Source: Agrobacterium cucumeris
GTDB lineage: Bacteria > Pseudomonadota > Alphaproteobacteria > Rhizobiales > Rhizobiaceae
NCBI RefSeq assembly: GCF_030036535.1
Contig: NZ_CP080388.1
Coordinates: forward strand, 434,001 to 498,000
Direction of reading: 5' to 3'
Length of the DNA: 64,000 nucleotides
Both the position numbers and the translations under genes were made by a program. This document shows, piece after piece, positions 49,415 through 61,062 of the stretch. Numbering within the stretch: position 1 is the first letter of the stretch; each line of letters starts with the position of its first letter. Below the pieces are notes generated by a model. It worked only from the letters and a program-made list of their open reading frames with translations, did not search any database and was not told the origin of the DNA.

Positions 49415-49948
49415 TTATTTTACCGGCTGCATGGAATCATCAGGGAATTCCACCGTAGCGAAGGACGGATAGACTTTTCGCAGGATCGTAACCTGCTGCT
49501 GATCGCTCACGCGTAGCAGATACCAGTCCGTGCCATCCATCAAGGCGAGTGTATGGGATTTCGCCTCGATCGTCTGGCCGCCGGTTTCCATCACCGTCTT
49601 TGTCGGAATGAGCGCATAGGGCCTTCCATCAGGCGTCTGCTCAACGCTGATCGCCCCTTTATCCATGGTAAATTCGGTTATCTTGACCGCCGCGAGCGCC
49701 ATCTGCATCTGCGTCGTCAGGGCGCTGCGCAATTGTTCGACGGTCACGCCCGCATCGCTTGCGATAAACTCGAAGATTTTGGGCGGCACCGTCTTGCCGA
49801 CGGTGTCGAAATCCTGCCCGTTCAAGGCGGCGCTGAACCGTTCAATCTGCGTATGCAGCCTGTCTTGCTCAGACGGTAAAAGATCCCGCGACAGAACGGG
49901 CTGCGAAAGCGCCGCAAACAGGATCAGGCAGGATAACAGGCGCTTCAT
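49415..49948 (-). CDS. Secreted hypothetical protein, 177 residues
   Basis: Unknown exported protein. The signal peptide is residues 1-20 (LLSCLILFAALSQPVLS). The start at 49948 is chosen because AAAGG precedes it and the signal peptide begins there; the open frame to 50128 is rejected. The mature part has mixed helix and strand (LHTQIERFSAALNGQDFD, then YALIPTKTVMETGG) and could form a cystatin or NTF2-like fold. It converges with the dadA gene. Confidence 0.75.
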   Translation of the reverse strand: MKRLLSCLILFAALSQPVLSRDLLPSEQDRLHTQIERFSAALNGQDFDTVGKTVPPKIFEFIASDAGVTVEQLRSALTTQMQMALAAVKITEFTMDKGAISVEQTPDGRPYALIPTKTVMETGGQTIEAKSHTLALMDGTDWYLLRVSDQQQVTILRKVYPSFATVEFPDDSMQPVK

Positions 49949-50016
49949 GACTAGCCTTTCCGATGTCCGGCGTCGCCCGGTTTCCGCACCGGGAAACCAC
50001 TCGCGAAGGAGATCGT

Positions 50017-50241
50017 TCAGCGCAGCAGAATGAAGCCTGCGGCCGAAAGCACCAGAAATACGATAAGACCACCAAGAAAACCCGCAGAGGTGAAGAAACC
50101 AGCGACCATGGCCAGCATCAGCACGCACAGGAGCATGGTGCCGTATTTCGTCAAAGCCAGAAAGCCGTTATAGGTCTTTTCGTGCTCGACGTAATTCATC
50201 TCGGCGCCAACTTCGACCGGACCCGTGTGGTGTTCGCTCAT
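50017..50241 (-). CDS. aa3-type cytochrome c oxidase subunit IV
   Basis: A 74-residue membrane protein matching the short bacterial subunit IV of aa3 oxidases: a polar N-terminus with MNYVEHEKTYNGFL, then a hydrophobic helix region (LLCVLMLAMVAGFF). GGGGAAG precedes the ATG at 50241. No other oxidase subunit gene is in the window, as is usual for this small accessory subunit. Confidence 0.85.
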   Translation of the reverse strand: MSEHHTGPVEVGAEMNYVEHEKTYNGFLALTKYGTMLLCVLMLAMVAGFFTSAGFLGGLIVFLVLSAAGFILLR

Positions 50242-50655
50242 TCCGCTTCCCCTTTGCTCCATCCGTCATGCCGTCGTAAAAGACGATTTCTCCCGCGTAT
50301 GATTACGGGCTCATGCCGGACTCTCCGTAGCCAGAGGTAACATGAAGTCGTCGAAAAGCGCAATGCGTTCTCTGTGAAAGAACATCGCGTCGCCAGGACG
50401 ATGCGGGACAAACAGAACAGCACCGGCAATTAAACAATGGTCCTACGCCAATAGTCGAATAGAGGCGTTATTTGGACCGTTTTGTGGCGGTTTTGGTTGC
50501 TTTTCAAGCAGCCTGCCCATACACGGATTCCGTGGGGAGGAATCTGGAATTTGCAGGAGCGGACAGACGTGGAAGCGCGGCCGCCCCGAGGAAGTTCCCG
50601 GCTTTCTTCTTCGCCATAACCCGCAAAGGGCCCGGCAAGGGAAGAGGGGAAAGTC
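50242..50655. other. Intergenic region upstream of the TRAP permease genes
   Basis: This 414-base gap between divergent genes holds promoters for the oxidase subunit gene and the TRAP genes. No convincing gene, operator or structured RNA was seen. GAGGGGAAAG at about 50644 is the ribosome site of the TRAP small permease. Confidence 0.35.
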
Positions 50656-51195
50656 ATGAAATCGCTTTTAAAAATAAGTGCTTTGATAGACCTTGCGAGC
50701 GAAGCTCTGGGCAAGGTCGCCGGTTACCTGGTGCTCATCTGCTGCATTGTCAGCGCCGGCAACGCCATGGTTCGTTATGCCTTCAATTACAGTTCGAACG
50801 GCTGGCTGGAAATCCAGTGGTACATGTTCGCCTTCATCGTGCTGATCGGCGCATCCTATACGCTGCGCATGAACGAGCATGTACGTGTCGACATCATCTA
50901 TGGGGCGATTTCGCCGCGCAACCGCATCTGGGTGGATATTATCGGCATCGTGCTGTTCCTGCTGCCCGGCTGCTTTTATCTGGCCTGGCTGTCCTGGCCC
51001 ATGTTCACGCTCTCCTGGCATCAGGGCGAAATGTCCTCCAATGCCGGCGGCCTCATCCGCTGGCCCGTGAAACTCGTCATCTTCGCCGGTTTCGCCCTGC
51101 TGGTTCTTCAGGGGTTTTCAGAACTCATCAAGCGCATAGGCGCCCTCAACGGGCTTTATGCGCTCGATACGAAGTATGAAAAGCCCCTGCAATGA
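50656..51195 (+). CDS. TRAP transporter small permease (DctQ type)
   Basis: A 179-residue membrane protein with four helices. Typical features are RYAFNYSSNGWLEIQWYMF near residue 40 and MNEHVRVDIIYG near 75. It forms the membrane complex with the large subunit encoded 32 bases downstream. The substrate class is carboxylic acids, judged from the family. Confidence 0.9.
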   Translation: MKSLLKISALIDLASEALGKVAGYLVLICCIVSAGNAMVRYAFNYSSNGWLEIQWYMFAFIVLIGASYTLRMNEHVRVDIIYGAISPRNRIWVDIIGIVLFLLPGCFYLAWLSWPMFTLSWHQGEMSSNAGGLIRWPVKLVIFAGFALLVLQGFSELIKRIGALNGLYALDTKYEKPLQ

Positions 51196-51227
51196 TCGCG
51201 CCGATCTGAACCTTCAGGATATTTCCC

Positions 51228-52697
51228 ATGTTTGAATATGGTATTCTTCCACCTCTGATGTTCCTCGGCATGATCATCTTCATGCTTTACGGATTTCCGG
51301 TTGCCTTCTCACTTGCCACTGTCGGCCTCGTCTTCGGTGTCATCGGCATCTTCACCGAGCATTTTTCTCCGGCCTTTCTGCAGGCCTTGCCGTTGCGCAT
51401 TTTCGGCATCGTCTCCAACGATCTTCTGCTCGCCATCCCCTTCTTCACCTTCATGGGCGCAATCCTCGAGCGATGCGGACTGGCGGAGGATCTGCTTGAG
51501 GGAACCGGCAAGCTGTTCGGCGCCATTCCCGGTGGTCTCGCCTATGCCGTCATCATCGTTGGCGCGATCCTCGGCGCAATCACCGGCACGGTTGCCGCCT
51601 CCGTCATCACCATGGGCGTCATCTCGCTGCCCATCATGCTGAAATACGGTTATAATCCGCGGCTTGCCACCGGCGTCATCGCCGCATCGGGCACGATCAC
51701 GCAGGTCATCCCGCCGTCCCTCGTCCTCATCGTTCTCGCCGACCAGCTCGGCAAGTCTGTCGGTGACATGTATCTTGGCGCAATCGGCCCATCGATCCTG
51801 CAGGTGGCAATCTTCATGCTCTTCATCTTCGTGATGTCGATGTTGCGGCCGAAGGATTTGCCGGCGCTGCCGCCGGAAGCACGTGGCGAGCTCAACCGGG
51901 CGCTGGTGTTCCGCGTGCTGGCGGGCATGATCCCCTCCATCGTGCTGATCTTCCTCGTGCTCGGCACCATCTTCCTCGGCCTTGCCACCCCGACGGAGGC
52001 CGGTGCGCTCGGCGTCGTCGGCGCCATGGCGCTCGCCGCCGCCCACCGCCGCCTTACCTGGGATCTCGTCAAACAGGGCATGCATTCGACCATGCACATC
52101 ACCTCGATGGTGGTGTTCATTCTCGTCGGCGCCACCTGCTTTTCCCTTGTCTTTCAGGGCATGGACGGCTCGCTGTGGATCGAGCATATGCTGTCGGGCA
52201 TTCCAGGCGGCCCCATCGGCTTCCTGATCTTCGTCAATATCTTCATCTTCTTCCTCGCCTTCTTCCTCGATTTCTTCGAGATCGCCTTCATCGTCATTCC
52301 GATGCTGGCGCCGATCGCCCAGTCGCTCGGTATCGACCTGATCTGGTTCGGCGTGCTGATCTGCATCAACATGCAGACGAGCTTCATGCATCCGCCCTTC
52401 GGTTTTGCCCTGTTTTATCTGCGCTCCATCGCGCCGCGCTCGGTCAAGACATCGGATATCTACATGGGCGCCATCCCTTGGCTCGGCATGCAGCTTATCC
52501 TCGTCGCCATCGTGATCTTCTGGCCGGAATCCGTCACCTACTGGCTCGACAAGGCGCCCGATGTGGATCTGAACTCCATCAAGATCGAAATCCCCGCCTT
52601 TGGTAATCAGGGCGGCAACACAATGCCCAATTTCGGTCAGCCGGGTGGATTGCCCGGCATGCCGAACCTCGGTGAACCGCCGAAGATCGGGCCGTGA
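51228..52697 (+). CDS. TRAP transporter large permease (DctM type)
   Basis: A 489-residue sodium-driven transport subunit with about 12-14 membrane helices. Family motifs include GAILGAITGTVAASVITMG and ATPTEAGALGVVGA. The last 40 residues are an unusual Gly/Pro/Asn-rich tail (NTMPNFGQPGGLPGMPNL) that looks disordered. It imports substrate delivered by the binding protein, which here is encoded on the opposite strand at 53088-54182. Confidence 0.92.
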   Translation: MFEYGILPPLMFLGMIIFMLYGFPVAFSLATVGLVFGVIGIFTEHFSPAFLQALPLRIFGIVSNDLLLAIPFFTFMGAILERCGLAEDLLEGTGKLFGAIPGGLAYAVIIVGAILGAITGTVAASVITMGVISLPIMLKYGYNPRLATGVIAASGTITQVIPPSLVLIVLADQLGKSVGDMYLGAIGPSILQVAIFMLFIFVMSMLRPKDLPALPPEARGELNRALVFRVLAGMIPSIVLIFLVLGTIFLGLATPTEAGALGVVGAMALAAAHRRLTWDLVKQGMHSTMHITSMVVFILVGATCFSLVFQGMDGSLWIEHMLSGIPGGPIGFLIFVNIFIFFLAFFLDFFEIAFIVIPMLAPIAQSLGIDLIWFGVLICINMQTSFMHPPFGFALFYLRSIAPRSVKTSDIYMGAIPWLGMQLILVAIVIFWPESVTYWLDKAPDVDLNSIKIEIPAFGNQGGNTMPNFGQPGGLPGMPNLGEPPKIGP

Positions 52698-52776
52698 GAG
52701 CCGCCTTGTAAGGATTTGGCGAAACGCTTATAGTTGCGGAGTGGAAGACAGGGTTCCAGCCCCGCCTTCCCTTTGC

Positions 52777-52866
52777 TTATCTGCTTAGAAAATTGAACCG
52801 GACGGAGACAGACCAGCCCGTCCGGTTCTTCCTAAACCAAAGCGTAATGCTCAGTGGTTTCCACAT
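52777..52866 (-). CDS. Possible 29-residue small protein with ideal ribosome site
   Basis: The ATG at 52866 follows GGAGGTGAT (52870-52878), a full match to the 16S rRNA tail, at 7-base spacing from GGAGG. The product starts MWKPLSITLWFRKNR; it is basic with three tryptophans. A 10-bp hairpin (52796-52827) lies inside the frame, so the same DNA may instead encode a small RNA or terminator. Function is unknown. Confidence 0.4.
   Translation of the reverse strand: MWKPLSITLWFRKNRTGWSVSVRFNFLSR
52796..52827. terminator. 10-bp hairpin downstream of the TRAP permease genes
   Basis: AACCGGACGG (52796-52805) pairs perfectly with CCGTCCGGTT (52818-52827). On the minus strand it is followed by CAATTTTC; on the plus strand by CTTCCT. 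It may end the TRAP transcript or a leftward small RNA. Confidence 0.55.
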
Positions 52867-53024
52867 CACATCACCTCCACAGTTGAGAGCAAGGCCTTTG
52901 CCGAGGTCGGCGTGGCCAATCCTCGCCGACACTCCGGCTGGCCCCGGAGCCTGCTGCTTTTGCGCCCAACAGCCTTGATCGTAAATCACCCTTTCTTGTC
53001 GGGCGCATGAAGGCCGACACGCAA

Positions 53025-53058
53025 ACAAAAACCCCGGAAACCGAAGTTTCCGGGGCCT
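53025..53058 (-). terminator. Terminator of the TRAP binding-protein gene
   Basis: CCCCGGAAAC (53032-53041) pairs with GTTTCCGGGG (53046-53055) around a 4-base loop (CGAA on the plus strand, TTCG in the transcript); on the minus strand TTTTTG follows. It lies about 30 bases after the stop of the gene at 53088. Confidence 0.9.
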
Positions 53059-53087
53059 TTGCCAGGTCCGCCGCCGTCACTGAATAA

Positions 53088-54182
<1,095 letters not shown>

Positions 54183-54474
54183 CTATATCCTCCCAGATAT
54201 GAACGCTGCCCGCAGCTTGAATTCCCCTCTTTGCTGTTCAGGCATCGCAGCAAAGTAAGCACGGTTACCGCCCGGCTGACAAGCACCCGCCCCAAGAATT
54301 AATCGCGGAAAACCGGCCTTTTCGGAAAGTCTCCTTCGTATTTTATTTGCAACTGAAATATCCTCGCGGCGCCTTATACTTTAGGCGCATCCACTACCGG
54401 CAAAACGCAAAACACCTGCTTGACTTGGTTCACCGGCAGTCGCACAAATTTCGAAGATTCGCCCCGGAGCAACC

Positions 54475-55230
54475 ATGCCAAAACCCATCATTGCAGTTCC
54501 CGCCGACATCAGGCATTTCACCGGAGCCGACTGGCACGCCGCGCAGAACCAGTATCTTTCCGCAGCTCTGAAGGTCGCCGGTGTCATGTCCTTCATCGTT
54601 CCGGCCTTCGAGGACGGTAACGAGGTCGACGCCATTCTGGACCGGGTGGACGGCCTGCTCGTCTCCGGCTCGGCAACCAATGTTCACCCTGCCCTTTACG
54701 GAAAGGAAGCACGGGAAAGCGATGGTCCCTTCGATCCCGCTCGTGACGCGACCAGCCTGCCGCTCATCCGCCGCGCCATCGAACGCGGCATTCCGATGCT
54801 GGCGATCTGTCGCGGTATTCAGGAATTGAATGTCGCGCTTGGCGGCACGCTTGCTTCGGAAATTCAGGAACAGCCCGGCGTGTGGGATCACCGCAAGCCG
54901 GAACATGACGACCGCGACGTGGCCTTCGCCATTCGCCAGCCGGTGCAGGTGCGCGAAGGTTCGTGCATTGCGCAGCATCTTGGCATGTCGGGTGAAATCC
55001 AGATCAATTCGCTGCACCGCCAGGCAATTGCCGAAACCGCGCCGCGCCTGCAGGTCGAAGCCACGGCGGCTGATGGCACCATCGAAGCCGTTTCCGTCAT
55101 CGACGCCAAGGGCTTTGCGGTCGGCGTGCAATGGCATCCGGAATATTGGGCCGAGACGGATGCGCCGTCGCGCGCCCTGTTCGAGGCCTTCGGCAAGGCT
55201 GTTCACGAATACCGAAACAGCAAGGCGTAA
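54475..55230 (+). CDS. puuD: Gamma-glutamyl-GABA hydrolase-like (class I glutamine amidotransferase-like)
   Basis: A 251-residue hydrolase. The nucleophile elbow reads PMLAICRGIQELNVALGG with the catalytic Cys near residue 113, and the His/Glu pair is in GVQWHPEYW near 220. This fits PuuD, which releases GABA from gamma-glutamyl-GABA in putrescine breakdown. Other puu genes are not adjacent, so a different gamma-glutamyl amide substrate is possible. Confidence 0.85.
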   Translation: MPKPIIAVPADIRHFTGADWHAAQNQYLSAALKVAGVMSFIVPAFEDGNEVDAILDRVDGLLVSGSATNVHPALYGKEARESDGPFDPARDATSLPLIRRAIERGIPMLAICRGIQELNVALGGTLASEIQEQPGVWDHRKPEHDDRDVAFAIRQPVQVREGSCIAQHLGMSGEIQINSLHRQAIAETAPRLQVEATAADGTIEAVSVIDAKGFAVGVQWHPEYWAETDAPSRALFEAFGKAVHEYRNSKA

Positions 55231-55296
55231 AAATCGGCCCTTCCCTTCAAGGGTCGCCCCGGCCCTTCAAGGCAAGCCGCATCTCCGACGCTAGCG

Positions 55297-55330
55297 CAAA
55301 AAAAGGGGCAAGCCCGAAAGCCTGCCCCAA
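55297..55330 (-). terminator. Terminator of the ribose/inositol-type ABC operon
   Basis: A GC-rich hairpin (55305-55328) with arms GGGGCAAGCC and GCCTGCCCC is followed on the minus strand by seven T. It lies about 20 bases past the permease stop. Confidence 0.92.
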
Positions 55331-55348
55331 GTCCGGGAGGAGGAGTGC

Positions 55349-56380
55349 TTAGCGCTTTGCGCGTTTCTTCTGTCGGTAGACGTCGGCGACGACGGCAGCG
55401 ACGATGATCAGGCCTTTGACGATCTCCTGGTAATAGGCATCAACCCTGAGGAACGTGAAGCCGGATGTCATGACGCCGAGAATGATGGTGCCGATGACCG
55501 TTCCGGTGATGCGTCCAGCGCCGCCGGCAAGCGATGTGCCGCCGATAACGGCTGCGGCAATGGCGTCGAGTTCATACATCACGCCCATGCCGGCCTGCGC
55601 CGTCTGTGCACGGGCTGCGGTGACGACACCGGCAAGACCGGCCAGCATGCCGGCAATGGCATAGACCTTGATCAAATGCGCCTCGATATTGATACCGGAA
55701 ACGCGTGCCGCCTGCTGGTTAGCGCCGATCGCATAGGTGAACTTGCCATAACGCGTGTAACGCAGCGCGATGTGGAAGATGATGGCGACGACGAGGAAAA
55801 CGACGACCGGCCAGATGCCCGTACCGATGAAGTTGAAGCCATCGGTCAGGCCGGAGATCGGCTGACCCTTGGTGTACCACTTGGAAAGACCGCGCGCCGT
55901 CACCATCATGCCGAGTGTTGCGATGAAGGGCGGGATTTTCGTTCGCGCGATAAGCTGCCCGTTGATGAACCCGGCCAAAGCCCCGGCCAAGATGCCGACA
56001 GCAAGCGGTATGAAGAATGGCAGGTCGGTGAGGCCCGGATAAAGCGCCCGCGGCCAGGTGGAGGATTGCGCCACACTGGCAGACAACATCGCCGTCAGAC
56101 CGACAACCGAACCGGAAGACAGGTCGATGCCGCCGGTAATGATGACCTGCGTCACGCCAACGGCGATGATGCCGATCACCGACACCTGCAGGATCATGAT
56201 CGTCAGGCGCTGCTGGTTCATCAGGAAGCTCTGGCCGATGAAAATCCAGCCGAGAATTTCATAGACCAGCGCGATGCCGATCAGCACGAAAAAGATATTG
56301 GCTTCCGGCGGTATGCGCCTGTGCGGCTTGCGTCCGGATTTTGCATCCAACTCTGCGTTGGCGGTGGCGTTCGTATTCAT
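55349..56380 (-). CDS. Sugar ABC permease (RbsC type)
   Basis: A 343-residue permease with about 8-10 membrane helices. The family signature GGIDLSSGSVVGLTAM is near residue 80, and GINIEAHLIKVYAIAGM and GGTSLAGGAG follow. The ATG at 56380 has GAGGAGG before it; a longer frame to 56416 is rejected. It is the last gene after the binding protein and ATPase on the same strand. Confidence 0.92.
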   Translation of the reverse strand: MNTNATANAELDAKSGRKPHRRIPPEANIFFVLIGIALVYEILGWIFIGQSFLMNQQRLTIMILQVSVIGIIAVGVTQVIITGGIDLSSGSVVGLTAMLSASVAQSSTWPRALYPGLTDLPFFIPLAVGILAGALAGFINGQLIARTKIPPFIATLGMMVTARGLSKWYTKGQPISGLTDGFNFIGTGIWPVVVFLVVAIIFHIALRYTRYGKFTYAIGANQQAARVSGINIEAHLIKVYAIAGMLAGLAGVVTAARAQTAQAGMGVMYELDAIAAAVIGGTSLAGGAGRITGTVIGTIILGVMTSGFTFLRVDAYYQEIVKGLIIVAAVVADVYRQKKRAKR

Positions 56381-56412
56381 AGTTGTTCCTCCTCGAGAAA
56401 TCCCGGCGCGCC

Positions 56413-57954
<1,542 letters not shown>

Positions 57955-58191
57955 CTCACCCTCCACAATAGACAAAAATGACCGGAAAATTGGCCTGCGA
58001 AATCGCGGCCTTCCTCCGGGGAGGCTTACAGCGCCGTGTCACCGAAGACAGGCATGGGCGCTGTAACACTTTGAATTCAATGAAATTATATTCTATGCAT
58101 CAGCCCGCAGGCTGCGCCTTCAGTTGCCGTCCGGCTCCGGCATCTGCTCCCGATGTTATTTCAATCGAGCGCAAATGCCGGAACGGGATCG
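57955..58191 (-). other. Intergenic hairpin region between binding-protein and ATPase genes
   Basis: This 237-base gap inside the operon contains a perfect 10-bp inverted repeat, TTACAGCGCC (58026-58035) and GGCGCTGTAA (58057-58066), with a shorter GTGTC/GACA pair in its loop. It may be a dispersed rhizobial palindrome or an mRNA-stability or attenuation element reducing ATPase and permease expression. Confidence 0.5.
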
Positions 58192-59121
58192 TCAGTTCTT
58201 GGCCACGTAATCCTTGACGTTCTCAGGCGTGACGAGCTGGAAGGGAATGTAGACCTTCTTGTCGACCTTGTCGCCCTTGACGAGCTTCAGTGCTGCGTCG
58301 AGAGCGCCCTTGCCCTGACCAGCGGCATCCTGGAACACCGTCACATCAAGATCGCCGGCGCGCATGGCGGCAAGCGCGTCCTGCGTGGCGTCCACACCGG
58401 CAACGACGTAGTCCTTCATGTCCTTGCCAGCGGATTTCAGCGCCTGAATGGCACCAATGGCCATTTCATCATTGTTGGCGATGACCGCGTTGAATTCGAC
58501 ACCACTGGAGAGCCAGTTGGTGACGAGATCGGCGCCCTGTGTGCGCTGCCAGTTGGCCGTCTGCTCTTCAACCACCGAAATACCCTTGCATTCATCGGTT
58601 TTCAGAACATCGTGCACGGCCTGCGTGCGCATGCGCGCGCCTTGGTTGGAAAGCTCGCCCATCATGACAACGGCTTTACCTTTACCACCGAGAAGGCGGC
58701 AAACTTCCTTGGTTTCCAGCGTACCGGCCACCGTTTCTTCAGATGCCACGAAGGCCTGACCTTCCGGCAGGCTGTCCACGTTCACCGGCTGGCGGTTAAC
58801 GTAAACCAGCGGGATCTTGGCTTCTGCCGCAAGTTTCGACATGGCCGCCGTCGCGTCGGTATCGACCGGGTTGACGATGATCGCATCAACCTTGGACGCG
58901 ATGAAATTCTGGATCTGGCTCTGCTGCTTGGCAACGTCGTTCTGCGCGTCTTCAACCTGCAGGGTAACGCCCTTCAGTTCCTTGGAGTAATCCTGCATGC
59001 CGTTTCGCAGCACGGTCAGGAAGTTGTCGTCGAACTGAGCCATCGAAACACCGACGGTTTCTGCATGTGCCGCCGTGCCCAGAAGCACAGACATGGCTGC
59101 ACCAATAATAAGCTTCTTCAT
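58192..59121 (-). CDS. Sugar ABC solute-binding protein (inositol/rhizopine-like)
   Basis: A 309-residue periplasmic binding protein of the RbsB fold. The signal peptide is residues 1-20 (ending GTAAHA), and the mature start is ETVGVSMAQFDDNFLTVLR. That motif resembles inositol- and rhizopine-binding proteins of rhizobia (IbpA/MocB) from memory, so myo-inositol or a relative is a fair guess; ribose remains possible. GGAGGAG precedes the ATG at 59121. First gene of the operon. Confidence 0.88.
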   Translation of the reverse strand: MKKLIIGAAMSVLLGTAAHAETVGVSMAQFDDNFLTVLRNGMQDYSKELKGVTLQVEDAQNDVAKQQSQIQNFIASKVDAIIVNPVDTDATAAMSKLAAEAKIPLVYVNRQPVNVDSLPEGQAFVASEETVAGTLETKEVCRLLGGKGKAVVMMGELSNQGARMRTQAVHDVLKTDECKGISVVEEQTANWQRTQGADLVTNWLSSGVEFNAVIANNDEMAIGAIQALKSAGKDMKDYVVAGVDATQDALAAMRAGDLDVTVFQDAAGQGKGALDAALKLVKGDKVDKKVYIPFQLVTPENVKDYVAKN

Positions 59122-59492
59122 TGTTTTCTCCTCCACAGTGTCCGGCGCCACCTCTCCCAGCCGGAAGCGGACCCGAAAGCCCGCCGCTATCTCCACATTC
59201 AGAAAACGGAATAATGAAACCGATTTTCTGCTGTTCGATATATTTATTCCATTTTTGGTTCGAACGTCAATGTTTTCTTCGCAGCCAGGCGACGAAGCGG
59301 CACACAAGGCGGTGATGATGGGAGATTAAGGAAAACGGAGCTTCCTCCCCGCCCTTGCGGCGAGGAGAGATAAGCCGTTGAAATCATGGATCCCCGGGGC
59401 AAGCCCGAGGATGACGCCAAGTTTGATGGCAGGTCGAATTCAATCGCAAGCTCGCATATCATCCAGCGAAAAGGATGCTGGAACGGTACGTT
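59122..59492. repeat. Intergenic region with a small dispersed-type palindrome
   Basis: This 371-base gap holds the promoter of the binding-protein gene in its left part. At 59390-59412, ATCCCCGGG and CCCGAGGAT form an imperfect 9-bp stem around GCAAG; this GGATCCCCGGG-type repeat is common between genes in alpha-proteobacteria. No gene was recognised here. Confidence 0.5.
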
Positions 59493-60935
59493 CTATCTGT
59501 GCGAACTGGGCATGACATCTGCAGGAATCGGGCAGACGTAATCGCTGCCTTCGGTTTTTTCCTGCCATTCCTTCTTTGCACTGGCGAGCAGTTCCGGCGA
59601 GGTCATCAGCGCAAGCCCGGTCGATGCAAGCGTCTTGGCGGCATGCGCCATGGCCTTGTGAGCGGCGGGGCTTTTGCCCTGCGCTACCACCTGCCAGGTA
59701 TGCGGATTGGTCCCGATCGCCCAGGCCGGCGTCCAGCACTGCGCCGTCGGCGTGATCCAGCTGACGTCGCCGACATCGGTGGAACCCGCCCGGAAATGCG
59801 ACTGGCCCTCGAAAGCGCGCAGGCCGAGATGCAGGGGCGTCGAACCATCAATCATCCGGTTGGAAAAAACATCGCCCTTTATCTGGTAGAGCCGGATGCT
59901 GCTTTTGATCGCCTCGTCGGTGAAAGTATCCTGAATGCTCTTTGCGAAAGCAATATCCGCTTCGTCGAAGGCGATGGGGCCGAGCGTCACCATGTTTTCA
60001 TGCATCGCCGTTTCCAGCGTGATGTTAGGCAGAAGGTTAGTGGACGCGGTATCGAAGACGATCTCAACCTCGGTCTCGGTCATCATCGCCGCGCCGCGCG
60101 CCACCTTGTCCACCCGTGCAGCAAGATCGAGCGCCTGGCGCATTTCCGGGGCGCGGATCAGGTAAAGCACTTCGGCCTTGGCCTGCACAACATTCGCCGC
60201 CTTGCCGCCGGTATCGGTGATCGCATAATGCACCCGGCAATCCTGCGGCATGTGTTCGCGCAGGAAATTGACGCCGACATTCATGAGTTCGGCGGCATCA
60301 AGCGCCGAGCGGCCGAGATGGGCGGCGTTGGAAGCATGGGCCGCAACACCCTTGAAACGGTAGAAATATTCCAGCACGGCAAGATTGTTGGTGGAACGCA
60401 CGCCGTTGAACGGTGCCGGATGCCAGGTCAGCGCCGCGTCGACATCATCAAACAGGCCAGCGCGCACCATGAAGGTCTTGCCGGAACCGCCCTCCTCACC
60501 GGGGCAACCGTAATAACGCACGGTGCCGGGCAGATTATTGGCTTTCAGATGCCGGGCGAGCGCAATGGCCCCCATCAACGAGCCGACACCGAGGAGGTTA
60601 TGGCCGCAGCCATGGCCGGTGGCGTCCGCCTCGCGCGGCTGCACCTGCGCCACATCAGCCACCTGGCTCATGCCGGCCAGCGCATCGAATTCGCCGAGGA
60701 AGGCAATGACCGGCTTGCCGCTGCCGAATTCGCCGATGAACGCCGTTTCCATGCCTGCCACGCCGCGGCGAACCGCAAAGCCGTTTTCCTCAAGCGCGGC
60801 GGCGAGAACGCCAGCGGATTGCCGTTCTTCAAATTTAAGCTCGGCAAAATCCCAGATGCTGTCGCTTAGGGTGGTGAAGTCGGGCTTCATGGCCTCGACC
60901 TCGGCGGCAATCGACATCACGGCATCACGGTTCAT
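59493..60935 (-). CDS. M20 family amidohydrolase (AbgB-like)
   Basis: A 480-residue metal-dependent hydrolase similar to p-aminobenzoyl-glutamate hydrolase subunit B and related N-acyl amino acid or peptide amidases. The zinc motif GHGCGHNLLGVGS is near residue 130, and EGGSGKTFMVRAG near 175. The ATG at 60935 with AGGA upstream is chosen over an ATG 15 bases earlier. It is the last gene of a peptide-transport operon and probably cleaves the imported amide. Confidence 0.88.
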   Translation of the reverse strand: MNRDAVMSIAAEVEAMKPDFTTLSDSIWDFAELKFEERQSAGVLAAALEENGFAVRRGVAGMETAFIGEFGSGKPVIAFLGEFDALAGMSQVADVAQVQPREADATGHGCGHNLLGVGSLMGAIALARHLKANNLPGTVRYYGCPGEEGGSGKTFMVRAGLFDDVDAALTWHPAPFNGVRSTNNLAVLEYFYRFKGVAAHASNAAHLGRSALDAAELMNVGVNFLREHMPQDCRVHYAITDTGGKAANVVQAKAEVLYLIRAPEMRQALDLAARVDKVARGAAMMTETEVEIVFDTASTNLLPNITLETAMHENMVTLGPIAFDEADIAFAKSIQDTFTDEAIKSSIRLYQIKGDVFSNRMIDGSTPLHLGLRAFEGQSHFRAGSTDVGDVSWITPTAQCWTPAWAIGTNPHTWQVVAQGKSPAAHKAMAHAAKTLASTGLALMTSPELLASAKKEWQEKTEGSDYVCPIPADVMPSSHR

Positions 60936-61062
60936 GGCTTGTCCTCGCATTTCCGCCCTTTACGGGCACGCGCAAGCGCTTCGGCGGATGCACCGCCAAA
61001 TCCTTGCACCCTATGATGGAAAGCCCGCGCCGGGGTCCGCCTCCGGCGCGGGCAACAGTGGA

